A program made the translations under genes and the position numbers. Below the pieces are notes generated by a model. It made no database searches. It saw only the letters and a list, made by a program, of their open reading frames with translations, and had not been told where the DNA came from. Positions 23,191-35,936 of a DNA stretch of 64,000 nt are shown here, piece after piece (position 1 is the stretch's first letter; each line of letters opens with the position of its first letter). This DNA is from Arachis hypogaea (lineage: Eukaryota; Streptophyta; Magnoliopsida; Fabales; Fabaceae): positions 33,386,393 through 33,450,392 of the forward strand of contig NC_092054.1 in NCBI RefSeq assembly GCF_003086295.3. The letters run 5' to 3'.

Positions 23191-24313
23191 AAGATAAAAT
23201 ATATTTTTTATTCTTAATATTGTGATTTTTTAAAAAAATATTTTTAATATTTAATTTTATTTAATTTTTATTTCTAATATTTTTTATTCATTTAATTATA
23301 TCTCTAATATTTTTAATTTGTATTAAAATTATCCTTAAAAATTTTAAATTTTGTTCTTAATATTTTATATAGAGTTAATATTTAAAAATAATTTTGACAC
23401 AAATAAAAAAAATTAGAGACAATATTAAATACAATTAAATATTAAAAATATTTTTAAAAAAATTATAAACATTAAAAGAAAAAAATTTACTTTACCTTTT
23501 TATATATTATGATTAAATTACATTAGTATCAATTAAATAAAATTGTTACGACGCTCCTTGCATTGTAAAATTTTATATGCAACTATTGAATCATAATAAT
23601 ATATATAATAAAATGAATATCATCTATACTAAATTTTATAGAAATTATAAAATTGGACATTAATAAACTTGTACTTGAAGAACTTTTGTTTATGTATATT
23701 TTAAACAAATAGATTAAGTTGATTTTTAAGTATATAAAAGATATAAGAAACATCCAATGGTATAACATTTACTTGAAGTTATGTTGCAATATTTGTATCA
23801 TGTATCAGTGTCTACTAAACACTTAATTAATTTTTTAATTAAAGGAAAAATATAGGTAGACAATAAAAATATTAAACAATATGAATAATGAATATATCAG
23901 ATGTTCATTTTATTAAGTGTGCGGATAGTTATTCTAATATTAAGATTTAAATAGATAATTTAAAAGTGTAATATATTTTTATTTTATTGATAGTTATTCA
24001 TATTTTTTAAAAAAAATCATTAGTTACTTAAAATAACCCTTTTTCAAATATTCAAACAGCATCTTCCAATTATTTTTATCTTTTTGTATTTCTTGGTTAT
24101 AAAAGCTATAAAACCATCTTCACTAAAAATTTACCGTAATTTTAGGAGTACAATCACTCAAAATAATTTTATTTAATTTTATATTTATAATTACATATTT
24201 ATTATATTTAAGATTATTTAATTTTTCAAATAATAATTAAAAAATACAAATTAAAATAAATAGTAATTCAAAATGCAAAATAAAATAATTTTAAATTATT
24301 TTAAATTAATTTT
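23191..24313. other. AT-rich intergenic DNA between LINE and copia element
   Basis: Very AT-rich with no coding frame above background. Parts of 23210-23500 repeat TTTTTAATATTTAATT-like words, so a decayed MITE is possible, but no ends were recognised. Confidence 0.4.
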
Positions 24314-24780
24314 TGTAAGTAAAATACCCACACTTCAATTGGCCCCAAGATCACTCACTTTTTTAAGTAATACTATCACATTTTCAATCTCTCAAACTCA
24401 ACAACACTCATATGAAATAATAGAACAAAGAAGGACTTCACATAATCATATCTTTTTCCATTTCATGGAACACACTAAATACATAAGGCATATGTGCTTT
24501 TATATAGGCAAAGTTTCATACTAAAAATTCATGATTCTACTAGCTTCTTAATACACATACTTATCCAACTTTGCTTCTTACTTTGACTATTCAAATAAGT
24601 AACTTCTTGTAATTTCTAACACATCTTGAAAATTCTTTATTAAGCTTAGTCATCAATCTTGAAACTTCCAATGCACTTCATGATTCTTCTAGTATGGTGG
24701 TGATGAGTGCAACTTCCATTCAATTCCAATTCAATTTGATTTTGAACTTCTTCAATGTTCTCGTATATTGTAGTTGTACT
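24314..24780 (-). repeat. 3' LTR of the copia element, truncated
   Basis: Matches 35937-36405 closely. It lacks the first about 33 bases of the LTR (minus-strand TGTTAGAAAATT...), having been cut at the junction with the nested element after AGTTGTACT. Confidence 0.88.
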
Positions 24781-25420
24781 CCAAAGCTAAGTTTAATAAA
24801 AGATCAATGCATAGGTGGTGAAACAAAAGAAATATTTGGTACATGAGTATGTGATACAAAAGTGGGAATTATGGGTAGCTAGACATGATTCTAGAGTTAT
24901 ATAGAGTATGCGTATATGTTAGGTGAAAGCTTAGGTTAATTAAAGATTCATATTTCAGCTCACTTAGCCATACATATATATACCCTCACCCTTACCTTAG
25001 CCCCATTACAACCTTAAAAAGACCTCATGATGTTTGCATTGGTACATTAAATATTTGTTGATTGGTTAGATAAATAATAAAGTTTAGAAGGCATGATTAG
25101 AGAAGAGTAGAGTGAATTAATCCTAGATACTTGAGAGATTAGAGTGCATATACACTATCAGTGAGGGTTCAATGCTTGATTCTATATTCCCTGCTTTCAT
25201 AAGCTATCTTCTTACAAGTTTACTTGTCTTTTATTGTATAATTTGAATTAGTGAAATCTGATTTATGTTTGTCTTAAAGAGCTTATTCACTTTTAACCAA
25301 GTAGGTAGAAACATCTTAGCATGTAGTTGCATTCATACAGATAGGTTGCATTTCATACATTCTACCATTCCTCTTCACTCTTATAGCTTCTCTTGAGCTT
25401 AGCATGAGGACATGCTAATA

Positions 25421-25436
25421 TTTAAGTGTGGGGAGA
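25421..25436 (+). other. 3' polypurine tract of the truncated upstream unit
   Basis: TTTAAGTGTGGGGAGA just before LTR A, equivalent to 30485-30500. Confidence 0.65.
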
Positions 25437-25438
25437 TT

Positions 25439-27236
25439 TGATGCATCACTATTTCGTGGTATATCTTGTGCTTAATTGAGTGGATTTTATCCACTATTCT
25501 CACATTTATTCATGTAATTGCATGTTTTATATTTCCCTTCCTACTTTTGTGCTATGATTGAAAACATGCTTCGTTGCTCTTAAATTTTACTAATTTTAAT
25601 CCTCTCTTATTACCATTCGATACATTGATATGTGTGTTAAGTGATTTCAGAGATTACAAGGCAGGAATGACTTAGAGGATGGAAAGGAAGCTTGCAAAAG
25701 TGGAAGGAATACAAGAAAATGAAGGAACTGCTAAAGCTGTCCAGCCTGACCTCTTGGTACTAAATCGATCATAACTTGAGCTACAGAGGTCCAAATGAGA
25801 CGGTTCCAATTGCATTGGAAAGCTAACATTTGGAGCTTCGCAACGATGTATAATTTTCCATAGCTTCCCCAAAGATAGACGATACACATGCATGGATCAG
25901 GCGCACGCATGACCTGGAGAAAATTCAAACGCGTGGACGACGCGCACGCGTGACTTTGCCGTGTGCTGGACGTATCAAAAATCGCTGGAGACAATTTTTG
26001 AGCTGTTTCTGACCCAGTTTTCGGCCCAGAAAACACAGATTAGAGGCTATAAAGTGGGAGAATCCATTCATTCATTCACACAACTTCTCATAATTCACAA
26101 TTTAGGTTTTAGATGTAGTTTTTTAGAGAGAGAGACTCTCTCCTCTCTCTTAGGTTATAGGATTAGGATTTCTTCGTTTTCTCAATTTTAGGTTCCATGT
26201 TCCTTTAATTTAATTTATCTTCTCCTTTTATTTGTTCTAGCTTACTAGTTTATTCTATTTTTCTTGTTGATTCTCTTTTTATCCAATTTGGTATATGAAC
26301 CTTCCAATGTTAGATTCGAATTTATATTTAATGTAATTTGAGGTATTTCAAATTTATGATTTTAATTTAGCTTTTTACATTCTTAGCTTTAATTGATGAA
26401 TTGATTAATAGGAGACCCTTGAGTTGGAATACTTAAAAGCCTGGTGGTAATTGAAAGTTGTAGACTGGCCTTCTGATCACTAACACTAGACCTTCCCAAG
26501 GGAGAGGACTAGGACTCATGACAGACGTTGGTTCATGTACTTGACTTTCTCTTATTCAGTAAGGGTTAACTAAGTAATAACAACAATCTTTTACCATTAC
26601 TCTTGAGAGATTCCAACAAGGATGGAACTTCCAATTAATCTTCTCCTGGTCAAGGCTTTTTTATTCGAATAGATTTTCTCCCCTTTGCTTTGGTTGAGTA
26701 ATTAGTGACACTTGAGTTATCAAACTCAGTTGTTGATTGAAAATTGGAATTTGCTGATTGATTTGGATCCCTCTAAAGCTAGTCTTTCCATAGGAGTTGA
26801 CTAGGACTTGAGGAATCAAATTGATTAGTCCACTTGACTTTCCTTTATTTAGTAAGGGTTAACTAAGTGGGAGCAATAAACAATTCTCATCACACCTGAT
26901 AAGGATAACTAGGATGGAATTTCTAGTTCTTATACCTTGCAAGGATTTTCATGATAATTAATTTACTTTCTTGCCAATTTATTTCCTTGTTCCCTATTTC
27001 AAAAACCCAAAAAGATACTTTTCCATAACCAATAATAAACCATACTTCCCTGTAATTCCTTAAGAGACGATCCGAGGTTTAAATACTTCGGTTATAAATT
27101 TTATTGGGTTTTTTTACTTGTGACAACCAAACTTTTGTACGAAAGGACCTTCTGTTGGTTTAGAAACTATACTTACAACGAGAACCTATTTGCAAAATTC
27201 TTTACTAGCAGAAAATACGTTCGTCAAAATAGCGCC
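25439..27236 (+). repeat. LTR A of family 2
   Basis: 1,798 bp, begins TGATGCATCACT, ends TTCGTCA. TATAAA at 26048-26053 lies in the same promoter block as in family 1. It is longer than family 1 LTRs because the GACACTTGAG...GGTTAACTAAGT segment is present twice in diverged form (about 26400-26580 and 26690-26870). CpG palindromes around 25879-25965 are partly decayed. Confidence 0.88.
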
Positions 27237-27239
27237 ATT

Positions 27240-27256
27240 GCCGGGGAATTAAGTCC
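27240..27256 (+). other. Primer binding site of family 2
   Basis: TAGCGCCATTGCCGGGG, three bases after the end of LTR A, a degenerate tRNA-Asp-type site. Confidence 0.65.
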
Positions 27257-27520
27257 AAGCATTGATGAAAGTTTCAAGATGAGTTCAAGCACAAGCCACC
27301 ATGACAAGGAGCTCACCAAATGTCCAACTTAAGGACAATAACTAAAAGTGCTAGGCGGGAGACAACCCACCATGGTATGATCTTTTTTTCAGTCTTAATT
27401 TTATTTTGTTTTGTTTTCTTCTTAACTTTATTTTGTTTTTCTCAGTATCCATTCATAATATCTGCATAAATTAGTTGTATACTGCATTCTGCATAAATTA
27501 AAAAAAGGGGGGAGGGGGGG

Positions 27521-27935
27521 ATATCGACGCGCAAGCGTCCATGACGCGCGCGCATCGTTTGCGTAAGCGCACCTGAACAGAGAGTTGCACGAGAGACGCG
27601 TGGGAGGGGTGCGTGGCGCACAAGCCACACCACGCGTACACGTACCTCACGCGTACGCGTCCCCTGCAAAAAGTTCAACCCACGCGTAAGCGTCAGCGAC
27701 GCGTACGCGTTGGGATGAAAATCGGCGTCAATAGCGTGCTGAACAAAGTGTTGTGCTGCCCCCACGCTGGACTTGTGCTACAGGCATGAATTTACCCACG
27801 CGTACGCGTCCCTGACGTGTGTGCGTCATTTTCAAAATGTGGCAATCCACGTGTGCGCGTGCCTGAAGCGTACGCGTCACTTGAAATTTATGCGACCCAC
27901 GCGTACGCGTGCTGTACGCGTACACGTCGCATGCG
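27521..27935 (+). repeat. CpG palindrome block of family 2
   Basis: Repeated ACGCGTACGCGT, CACGCGTAAGCGT and GACGCGTACGCGT words, many perfectly self-complementary, in a 400-bp block. It occupies the same relative place as 17549-18095 in family 1. Confidence 0.78.
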
Positions 27936-28692
27936 ACGCACAATTCAATCAGCACACCGCCTGATTTCAAATCTCTCTCCCCCAACCTCAATTCTTTTTC
28001 ATTCCTACTTCTTTTCCTTCTCCCCCTCTACTTCTTTTAAATTATTGCATTTATTTATTATTCTTCCTTTTCAATTTCTCTTTCATGCTTAGTTATTTAT
28101 GGTTTCTTTCCCATTCTTTTCTTTTTTTTTTTCTCATGCATTAATTTTTATATTGGTGTTGGAGTTTTATTTGGGTCTTATATTATTATACTCGTGCTTA
28201 TGGATATATTAGAGAGTGATTTGACAATTAATATTAATTTTTGGATTGCATGCATGTTAGAGTTCTTACTTTCCTTAACATATTTTACATGCATACTAAG
28301 TGTTTGTGAAAAGCCCGTATAGCATTATGAATTCTTAATTATTCTATCCTTTCACTCTAATGCCTATTTTTCACAAAATCCTTCCAAAAGTTTATTAATT
28401 AAATATAATTGTCAATACAAATGTAATTGTTAGTTTGTTACGACTGATAATACATTTTCGCTTTTAATGCTTGATTTACGCTACTCATGCTTTTGCCAGC
28501 ATGCCAATAAACATCTTGCATTTATTTGCCTCAATTTATCATGCTATATTTCCATTGATGTCCTAATTGCATGGAGTCGCGACCATGTCTTAACGACATT
28601 CTTCTTTACCTTGGCATGATTATCACTCGTACTGCCCTCTTCCTTGCTCTATCCCTTTGAATTCATGCCCCTTTCTCTTCTCCCTTTTCAGG

Positions 28693-29026
28693 ATGGCCAC
28701 CAGGAAGGGTATAGAGAGAGCCTCTAACAAGTCACCAAAAAGAAAAAGAACAAAAAGCACAAGCACCTTCAACAAATCAGCTACTCCTACAGATAATTCA
28801 GAGGTTAGACCGGCAGGGAAAGCAAAGAGAGCGCCGTAACAAGCGCCGATTTACATACCTCAAGGAGCTGCTTGTTGGCAACCACCCACCTAAAGAAGAC
28901 CCAGACACTCTGGACTCCACTTCATTTACCAGCACAGGGAGCCATGACGGTCCCGATTGTGGAGATACTGCTACCAGCCCCCCTTTGTTCCTGACTGATG
29001 GTACCAAGGACGGTGCCAAGTTTTAA
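28693..29026 (+). pseudogene. Short basic ORF of the family 2 element, frameshifted
   Basis: ATG 28693 opens a short basic peptide (MATRKGIERASNK, then SPKRKRTKS) ending at 28839. A second frame from about 28845 continues with an acidic/Ser-Thr-rich stretch (GNHPPKEDPDTLDSTS) and ends at the TAA inside the internal purine motif (about 29024). The two look like one ORF with a frameshift. Family 1 has a related remnant at about 18660-18803 (GGCCACCAAAGACGGAAAAA). KRKR could act as a nuclear signal. I do not recognise the family; low confidence that a protein is made. Confidence 0.4.
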
Positions 29027-29037
29027 GTGTGGGGAGG
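29022..29037 (+). other. Internal copy of the polypurine-tract motif, family 2
   Basis: TTTAAGTGTGGGGAGG, 1,463 bp upstream of the 3' tract at 30485-30500. Same place as the internal copy in family 1. Confidence 0.6.
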
Positions 29038-30484
29038 TCGGTCAGTACCTGACTTTCGGAGGTAATTTCTCTTTCTTAGCACCAATAAATTGTTTATTTT
29101 TTACTTTGTTTATGATAGGATAGATTGCATAGTAATAGGTATTTGCATGCATGTTCTATTTAGTTGAAAAATAATAAGTTTCTTTTTAAGACCCTATCTT
29201 TGAAAATTTTCACTAATTTAAATCTAAACTTTTGTGTTAAAACTTGTTTGAAGATTGTAAATTGGAACATAGTTTAAAGCTAGAACACACAACCTGTGAG
29301 ATTTGATCTTGATTACATGGTTACATTATTTAACCATAATATTTTATTCTTGTGTGTTTTTCTTCTCTATGATTGTAATCTATATTTTGTTTCAGTCTAT
29401 ATGTCTAATGTTTAATGTGTTATATGCATGCATATGAATAAGGTCATTATTTTATTAGCTCACTTATTCCAAATAGCCTACCCTTTTATGTCATCCTTGT
29501 TAGCCACTTTGAGCCTTTTAATCCCCAATTGTTCTATATTTTACCACATCACTAGCCTTAAGCGGAAAAACAAATTAATCAACCCCAATTGAATCTTTGG
29601 TTAGCTTAAGTTAGAGATTGTGTATCAATTAAGTGTGGAGAACTGTGAAAACTTGGGTTGATGAAAGTGTATAGTGTTTTATTGATAAATTATTTGGAAT
29701 TTGGATGCATGCTCATGTGAAACCAAAATAATTAAAATAACATGTGCATTGATATGTTATGCTTATAAAAAAAATAATAATAAATAAAAATATATATTTC
29801 CAGCATAAATAAATAAATAAGTAAATAAGGAGAAAAAATTACCCCAATGCTAAGTTTAATAAAAGATCAATGCATAGGTGGTGAAACAAAAAAAATATTT
29901 GGTACATGAGTATGTGATACAAAAGTAGAAATTATGGGTAGCTAGGCATGATTCTAGAGTTATATAGAGTATGTGTGTATGTTAGGTGAAAGTTTAGGTT
30001 AATTAAAGATTCATATTTCAGCTCACTTAGTCATACATATATATACCCTCACCCTTACCTTAGCCCCATTACAACCTTGAAAAGACCTCATGATGTTTGC
30101 ATTGGTATATTAAATGTTTGTTGATTGGTTAGATAAAGAATAAAGTTTAGAAAGCATGATTAGAGAAGAGTAGAGTGAATTAACCCTAGACACTTGAGAG
30201 ATTAGAGTGCATATACACTACCAGTGAGGGTTCAATGCTTGATTCTATGTTTCCTGCTTTCATAAGCTATCTTCTTACAAGTTTGCTTGTCTTTTATTGT
30301 ATAATTTGAATTAGTGAAATCTGATTTATGTTTGTCTTGAAGAGCTTATTTATTTTTAACCAAGTAGGTAGAAACATCTTAGCATGTAGATTGCATTCAT
30401 ACAGATAGGTTGCATTTCATACATTCTACCATTCCTCTTCACTCTTATAGCTTCTCTTGAGTTTAGTATGAGGACATGCTAATA
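29038..30484 (+). other. Conserved non-coding 3' domain of family 2
   Basis: Non-coding, clearly related to 18817-20233. A diverged third purine motif TTAAGTGTGGAGAA is at 29629-29642. The second half is present again at 24781-25420. Confidence 0.6.
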
Positions 30485-30500
30485 TTTAAGTGTGGGGAGA
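30485..30500 (+). other. 3' polypurine tract, family 2
   Basis: TTTAAGTGTGGGGAGA immediately upstream of LTR B. Confidence 0.72.
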
Positions 30501-30502
30501 TT

Positions 30503-32309
30503 TGATGCACCACTATTTCGTGGTACATCTTGTGCTTAATTGAGTGGATTTTATCCACTATTCTCACATTTATTCATGTAATTGCATGTTTTAAATTTTC
30601 CTTCCTACTTTTGTGCTATGATTGAAAACATGTTTCATTGCTCTTAAATTTTACTAATTTTAATCCTCTCTTATTACCATTCAATGCCTTGATATGTGTG
30701 TTAAGTGATTTCAGAGATTACAAGGCAGGAATGGCTTAGAGGATGTAAAGGAAGCATGCAAAAGTGGAAGGAATACAAGAAACTAAAGGAACTGCTAAAA
30801 CTATCCAGCCTGACCTCTTGGTACTAAATCGACCATAACTTGAGCTACAAAGGTCCAAATGAAACAGTTCTAGTTGCGTTGGAAAGATAATATCCGGGGC
30901 TTTGCAACGATGTATAATTTTCCATAGCTGCCCCGAAGATAGGCGACGCGCATGCGTGGATCAGGCGCACACGTGACCTGGAGAAAATTCAATCCACGCG
31001 TACGCGTGGACGACGCGTACGCGTGACTTTGCCGCGTGCTGGACATATCAAAAATCGCTAGGGGCGATTTCTGGGCTGTTTTTGACCCAGTTTTCGGCCC
31101 AGAAAACACAGATTTGAGGCTATAAAGTGGGGGAATCCATTCATTCATTCACACAACTTCTCATAATTCACAATTTTAGGTTTTAGATGTAGTTTTCTAG
31201 AGAGAGAGAGGCTCTCTCCTCTCTCTTAGGTTTTAGGATTAGGATTTCTTCGTTTTCTTAATTCCAGGTTAAATGTTTCTTTAATTTAATTTATCTTCTA
31301 CTTTTATTTGTTCTAGCTTACTAGTTTATTCTATTTTTCTTGTTGATTCTCTTTTTATCCAATTTGGTATATGAACCTTCTAATGTTAGATTCGAATTTA
31401 TATTTAATGCAATTTGAGGTATTTCAGATTTATGATTTTAATTTAGCTTTTTTACATTCTTAGCTTTACTACTTTAATTGATGAATTTATTACTAGGAGA
31501 CCCTTGAGTTGGAATACTCAAGAGCCTGGTGATAATTGAAAGTTGTAGACTGGCCTTCTGATCACTAACGCTAGACCTTCCCAAGGAGAGGACTAGGACT
31601 CATGACAGACGTTGGTTCATGTACTTGACTTTCCCTTATTCGGTAAGGGTTAACTAAGTAATAACAACAATCTTTTACGATTACTCTTGAGAGATTCCAA
31701 CAAGGATGGAACTTTCAATTAATCTTCTCCTGGTCAAGGCTTTTTTATTTGAATAGATTTTCTCCCCTTTGCTTTGGTTGAGTAATTGGTGACACTTGAG
31801 TTATCAAACTCAGTTGTTGATTGAAAATTAGAATTTGCTGATTGATTTGGATCCCTCTAAAGCTATTCTTTCCATAGGAGTTGACTAGGACTTGAGGAAT
31901 CAAATTGATTAGTCCACTTGACTTTCCTTTATTTAGTAAGGGTTAACTAAGTAGGAGCAATAAACAATTCTCATCACACCTGATAAGGATAACTAGGATG
32001 GAATTTCCAGTTCTTATACCTTGCAAGGGTTTTCATGATAATTAATTTACTTTCTTGCCAATTTATTTCCTTGTTCCCTATTTCAAAAACCCAAAAAGAT
32101 ATTTTTCCATAACCAATAATAAATCATACTTCCCTGGAATTCCTTGAGAGACGACCCATGTTTAAATACTTCGGTTATAAATTTTATTAGGTTTTGTTAC
32201 TTGTAACAACCAAACTTTTATACGAAAGGATCTTCTGTTGGTTTAGAAACTATACTTACAACGAGAACCTATTTGCAAAATTCTTTACTAGTAGAAAATA
32301 TGTTCGTGA
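30503..32309 (+). repeat. LTR B of family 2
   Basis: 1,807 bp. TATAAA at 31121-31126; perfect ACGCGTACGCGT palindromes at about 31000-31030 that are decayed in LTR A. The end reads TTCGTGA, where the LTR A end reads TTCGTCA, followed by TGTAC. Confidence 0.88.
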
Positions 32310-35300
32310 TGTACTTTTTCTTGTTTCTATATCTCTGGCCCAATTACTATCAGTGTAACCGACAAGATTTACTTCATTAGTATTTTCATAATAAATACCA
32401 TCATTTAAAGTTCCTTTGATATATTGAAGAATTCTTTTTGCCGCTTGCAAATGGTTGGGACAAGGCTCCTCCATAAATCTGCTAAGCAAACTAACTCCAA
32501 ACACAATATCTGCTCTAGTCGCAGTTAAGTACCTTAGACTTCCAATCAAACTTTTGTAATATGTGGGATTCACTGTTTTTCCTTTATCTTTTCTCAGCAG
32601 CTTGAACTTTTCTTCAATTGGAGTAGAAACTGGTTTTGAATGTTCCATTTGAAATTTCTTCAAAATATCATTTGCATATTTCTTCTGAGAAATAAAAATT
32701 CCATAATCTTTTTGAACCACTTCAATGCCAAGAAAGTAAGACATCAAGCCCATATCTGTCATTTCAAAGTGCTTTATCATAGCCTCCCTGAATTCTGTAA
32801 TTATCTTCAAATTGTTGCTAGTAAAGATTAAATCATCAACATAATGACACACGATCAAGATATCTCTAGGTTCAACGAACTTGATATAAGGAGTATGCTC
32901 AAACAGACATCTTCTGAAACCATTCTTAATGAAATAAGAATCAATCTTCTTGTACCACACTCTTGGTGCTTGCTTTAACCTGTACAAAGATTTCTTCAAT
33001 TTGTAAACTTTATCTTCTTTTTCAAGAACTTCATATCCTGCAGGTTGCTCAACATACACTTCTTCTTCTAAAGTGCCATTTAGAAATGTTGACTTAACAT
33101 CCGTTTGATGTATCTTCCACTTATTTTGAGCCGAGAGTGAAATAATCGTACGAATAGTGTCTAATCTTGCAACAGGAGCAAATACTTCAAAATAATCGAT
33201 ACCTGGCTTTTGTTTGTATCCCTTAACAACTAATCTTGCTTTGAAACGATCAACTTCCCATGTGTCATTCTTCTCAATGGCATGAATCTCCTCATCCATT
33301 GCTTTCTTCCAATTGTTGTTTTTAGAGGCTTCTTCAAAGTTCAACGGCTCACAATCTGAAAATAGAGCAAAGTTTATGATTTCTTCATCAGACGAATCAT
33401 TGTCATTGCCAACTTCATAATCTGCTAATCTAGCAGGTAGTCTCCACTCTCTTTGAGGTCTTCTAGATGATTATGGTTGTTCAGTTGTGTCAGGTTGTCT
33501 TTCTTCTACTTCATCACATGTATTTGGAATTATAGTCAGCTGCTTTTTTGTCTTTGTGTTCCAGTCCCACATGTCTTTCTCGTCGAATGTCACGTCTCTG
33601 CTGATGATTACTTTCTTTGTTTCTGGATTGTACAACTTGTATGCTTTTGAGTCTGTGCTATAGCCAATAAAGATACACTTCTCGCCTTTGTCATCTAACT
33701 TCTTTCTTAATTGATCTGGTATGTGGGCATAAGCAATACACCCAAAGACTCTGAAATGATGAATGGAAGGCCGCTTTCCACTCCAAGCTTCCTCTGGAGT
33801 TTTATCACGAACACTTTTTGTTGGACACCTGTTTAAAATATGAACTGCTGTTGCGACTGCTTCTGCCCAAAATTCTTTAGGCATTTATTTTGACTTGAGC
33901 ATGCATCTGACCATATTCATGATGTTTCTGTTCTTTCTTTCAGCAACTCTATTTTGTTGAGGAGTGTATCTAGTTGTTAGTTGGTGTTGAATTCCGTGTT
34001 GCTTAAAGTATTCTGAACACGTAAGATATTCTGTTCCTCTATCTGTTCTGAGGATTTTGATTTTACAGCCACTTTGTTTTTCGACAAACACCTTGAATGT
34101 CTTAAAGACATCACATGCTTCCGATTTCTACTTCAGAAAGTATACCCATGTATATCTACTAAAATTATCAATAAAAGCGATAAAATACCTGCTACCACCG
34201 TTACTTGGAACTTCTACAGAACAGAGATCTGAATGCACAATTTCAAGTAATCTTCTGGCTCTCCATGACTTTCCTATAGGGAATGGATCTCTGTGCTTCT
34301 TTCCCAGTTGACAAATCTCACAAACACAATTGGGAATATGAATCCGCGGTTGACCAGAAACAAGTCCTTTTCTTGACAGATAGTTTAGGCCAGAAAAATG
34401 GAAATGCCCAAACCGCATATGCCACAACCAATTATCATCAAGTATCACAGAACTCATGCAAGAGGGATTAACATGTTAAATTTTTAATGCAAACATTCTG
34501 TTTGAAGTCATCTTTGCTTTATCTATGAACCTTCCGTTGTTGTCAAACACAGTGCAATATCCATGATAAGTTATCATCTTATATCCCTTCTCAGATAATT
34601 GCCCATACTCAGTAAATTGTAATCAAGTTCAGGAGCATAGAAAATATTAGAAATATAACTCAGAGAACCATCCTTCAATCTAATTGGTATGTGCCCTTTT
34701 CCTTTAATAGGGATCTTTGTACTATTACCAAACTTCAATAATAGTTTAACTGAATCATCTAGAGAAGAAAATAACTCCTTTCTACCGGACATATGATTAC
34801 TGTAAGCATTATCCAAGTACCATATACTTTCATCTTTAGCACATGAATTACTTGTAAAAAATAAAGTTTGAGTACCCGGATTATCATCAATATTTTGATG
34901 CCGATTTTCTGCAACGTGTGCTTAATTGTTATTCACCATTTTGAATATGCAATCTACTACTTTATGTCCATACTTTCCACAATGAAAGCAATTGAAATTG
35001 GTTCTTTCTTGATAAAAATTGCCTCGACCTCTTCCTCAGTTGACAGGTCTGAAATTCATTCCACCTCTTCCTTGATTAGGTGGTGTAAAATTATTTTAAC
35101 TTCCTTGGTTGTAATTGCCACGACCTCTACCTCTGAAACTTCCTCTGCCTCTACTTTGAAAATTAAAACCACGACCTCGTCCTTCTTGTGTACGACTTGA
35201 TTCTGCAACGTTGTTGAAATTCACTCGGCTTTTCAGGGCTTCCTCGGTTGATTTTTCTGACTTCTCCAGTATTCTACTGATGTGGCTTTCCATGGTTCCT

Positions 35301-35842
35301 TGCAACTCTGCAATCGTCATAGTATCCATATCGTGGGACTCTAGTATCGTAGTCACCACATGGTCATACTTCATCGGCATGGTGCGAAGAATTTTCTCCA
35401 CCACTTTGCTATCGGGCATATCTTCTCCATAGACTCTCATCTTATTGACAAAGTCTGTAACACGAGTAAAATATTGCTCAACGGTTTCTGAGCTAGACAT
35501 CTCATACCTTTCATATTCTCTTCTCAAAGACTGTAGCTTTGCTTTCTGAGCTTTATCTACGCCTTTATATGACAGTTTCAACGTGTTCCATGCTTCTTTT
35601 GCACTTTTAGCATTTGCTATTTTGCCAAACACCGTATAATCTACTCCTTGATGAATTTGAAATAGCGCCAATTGATCTCTCCTTTGTTGGGCAACATCTG
35701 CTCCTTCTTACAAACCTGGTTCAATGAAATTCCACCGGTTCTGGGCCTTCAAATGGGTAGACATCAAAGTCTTCCAATAACTATAATCAAGTTTCCCATC
35801 TAACTTGGGACCGGACCACACAATATTAAAAGTGTTTGCCAT
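32310..35842 (-). pseudogene. Copia gag-pol polyprotein, broken and truncated
   Basis: Starts at the ATG at 35842. Gag (UBN2-type, with YERYEM and VEQYFTRVTDFVNKMR) runs to about 35100 and has an in-frame TAA at 35708-35710. A glycine/arginine-rich tail precedes a CCHC knuckle (CFHCGKYGHKVVDC, about 34950-34990). Protease/GAG-pre-integrase and the HHCC zinc domain follow at 34130-34460. The integrase core (HSD, FIDN, then AERKNR) covers about 33890-34250. RT carries YVDD (about 32835-32850). RNase H breaks off at RKST near 32310, where the nested element begins. Stops separate most segments and a frameshift lies between 34457 and 34574. Such proteins would package and copy element RNA; this copy cannot. 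Confidence 0.88.
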
Positions 35843-35922
35843 ACCGACTCTATGAATCAACAACTATGTGAGAACTCTCCCACACCTCGCAAACTCTCAA
35901 ACACCAGGCGCCGGATTAACCA

Positions 35923-35934
35923 GCTCTGATACCA
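35923..35934 (-). other. Primer binding site, tRNA-iMet type
   Basis: Minus strand TGGTATCAGAGC, two bases after the end of the 5' LTR (35937). It is the standard plant copia primer site. Confidence 0.88.
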
Positions 35935-35936
35935 AT

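Larger units (their letters stand above)
24781..32309 (+). mobile_element. Non-autonomous LTR family 2, partial tandem (internal-LTR-internal-LTR)
   Basis: Order: 3' part of an internal domain (24781-25438), LTR A (25439-27236), a complete short internal domain (27237-30502), LTR B (30503-32309). The first partial internal domain matches 29838-30502, so two units share LTR A. The left edge has no LTR or target duplication and coincides with lost copia sequence: a deletion junction. On the right, LTR B is followed by TGTAC, the likely single surviving copy of the target duplication. No gag or pol is present, so it is a LARD-like derivative. Confidence 0.85.

Noticed and set aside
27428..28092. 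Overlapping Arg-rich frames on both strands
   Set aside because: Same cause, the ACGCGTACGCGT block of family 2.
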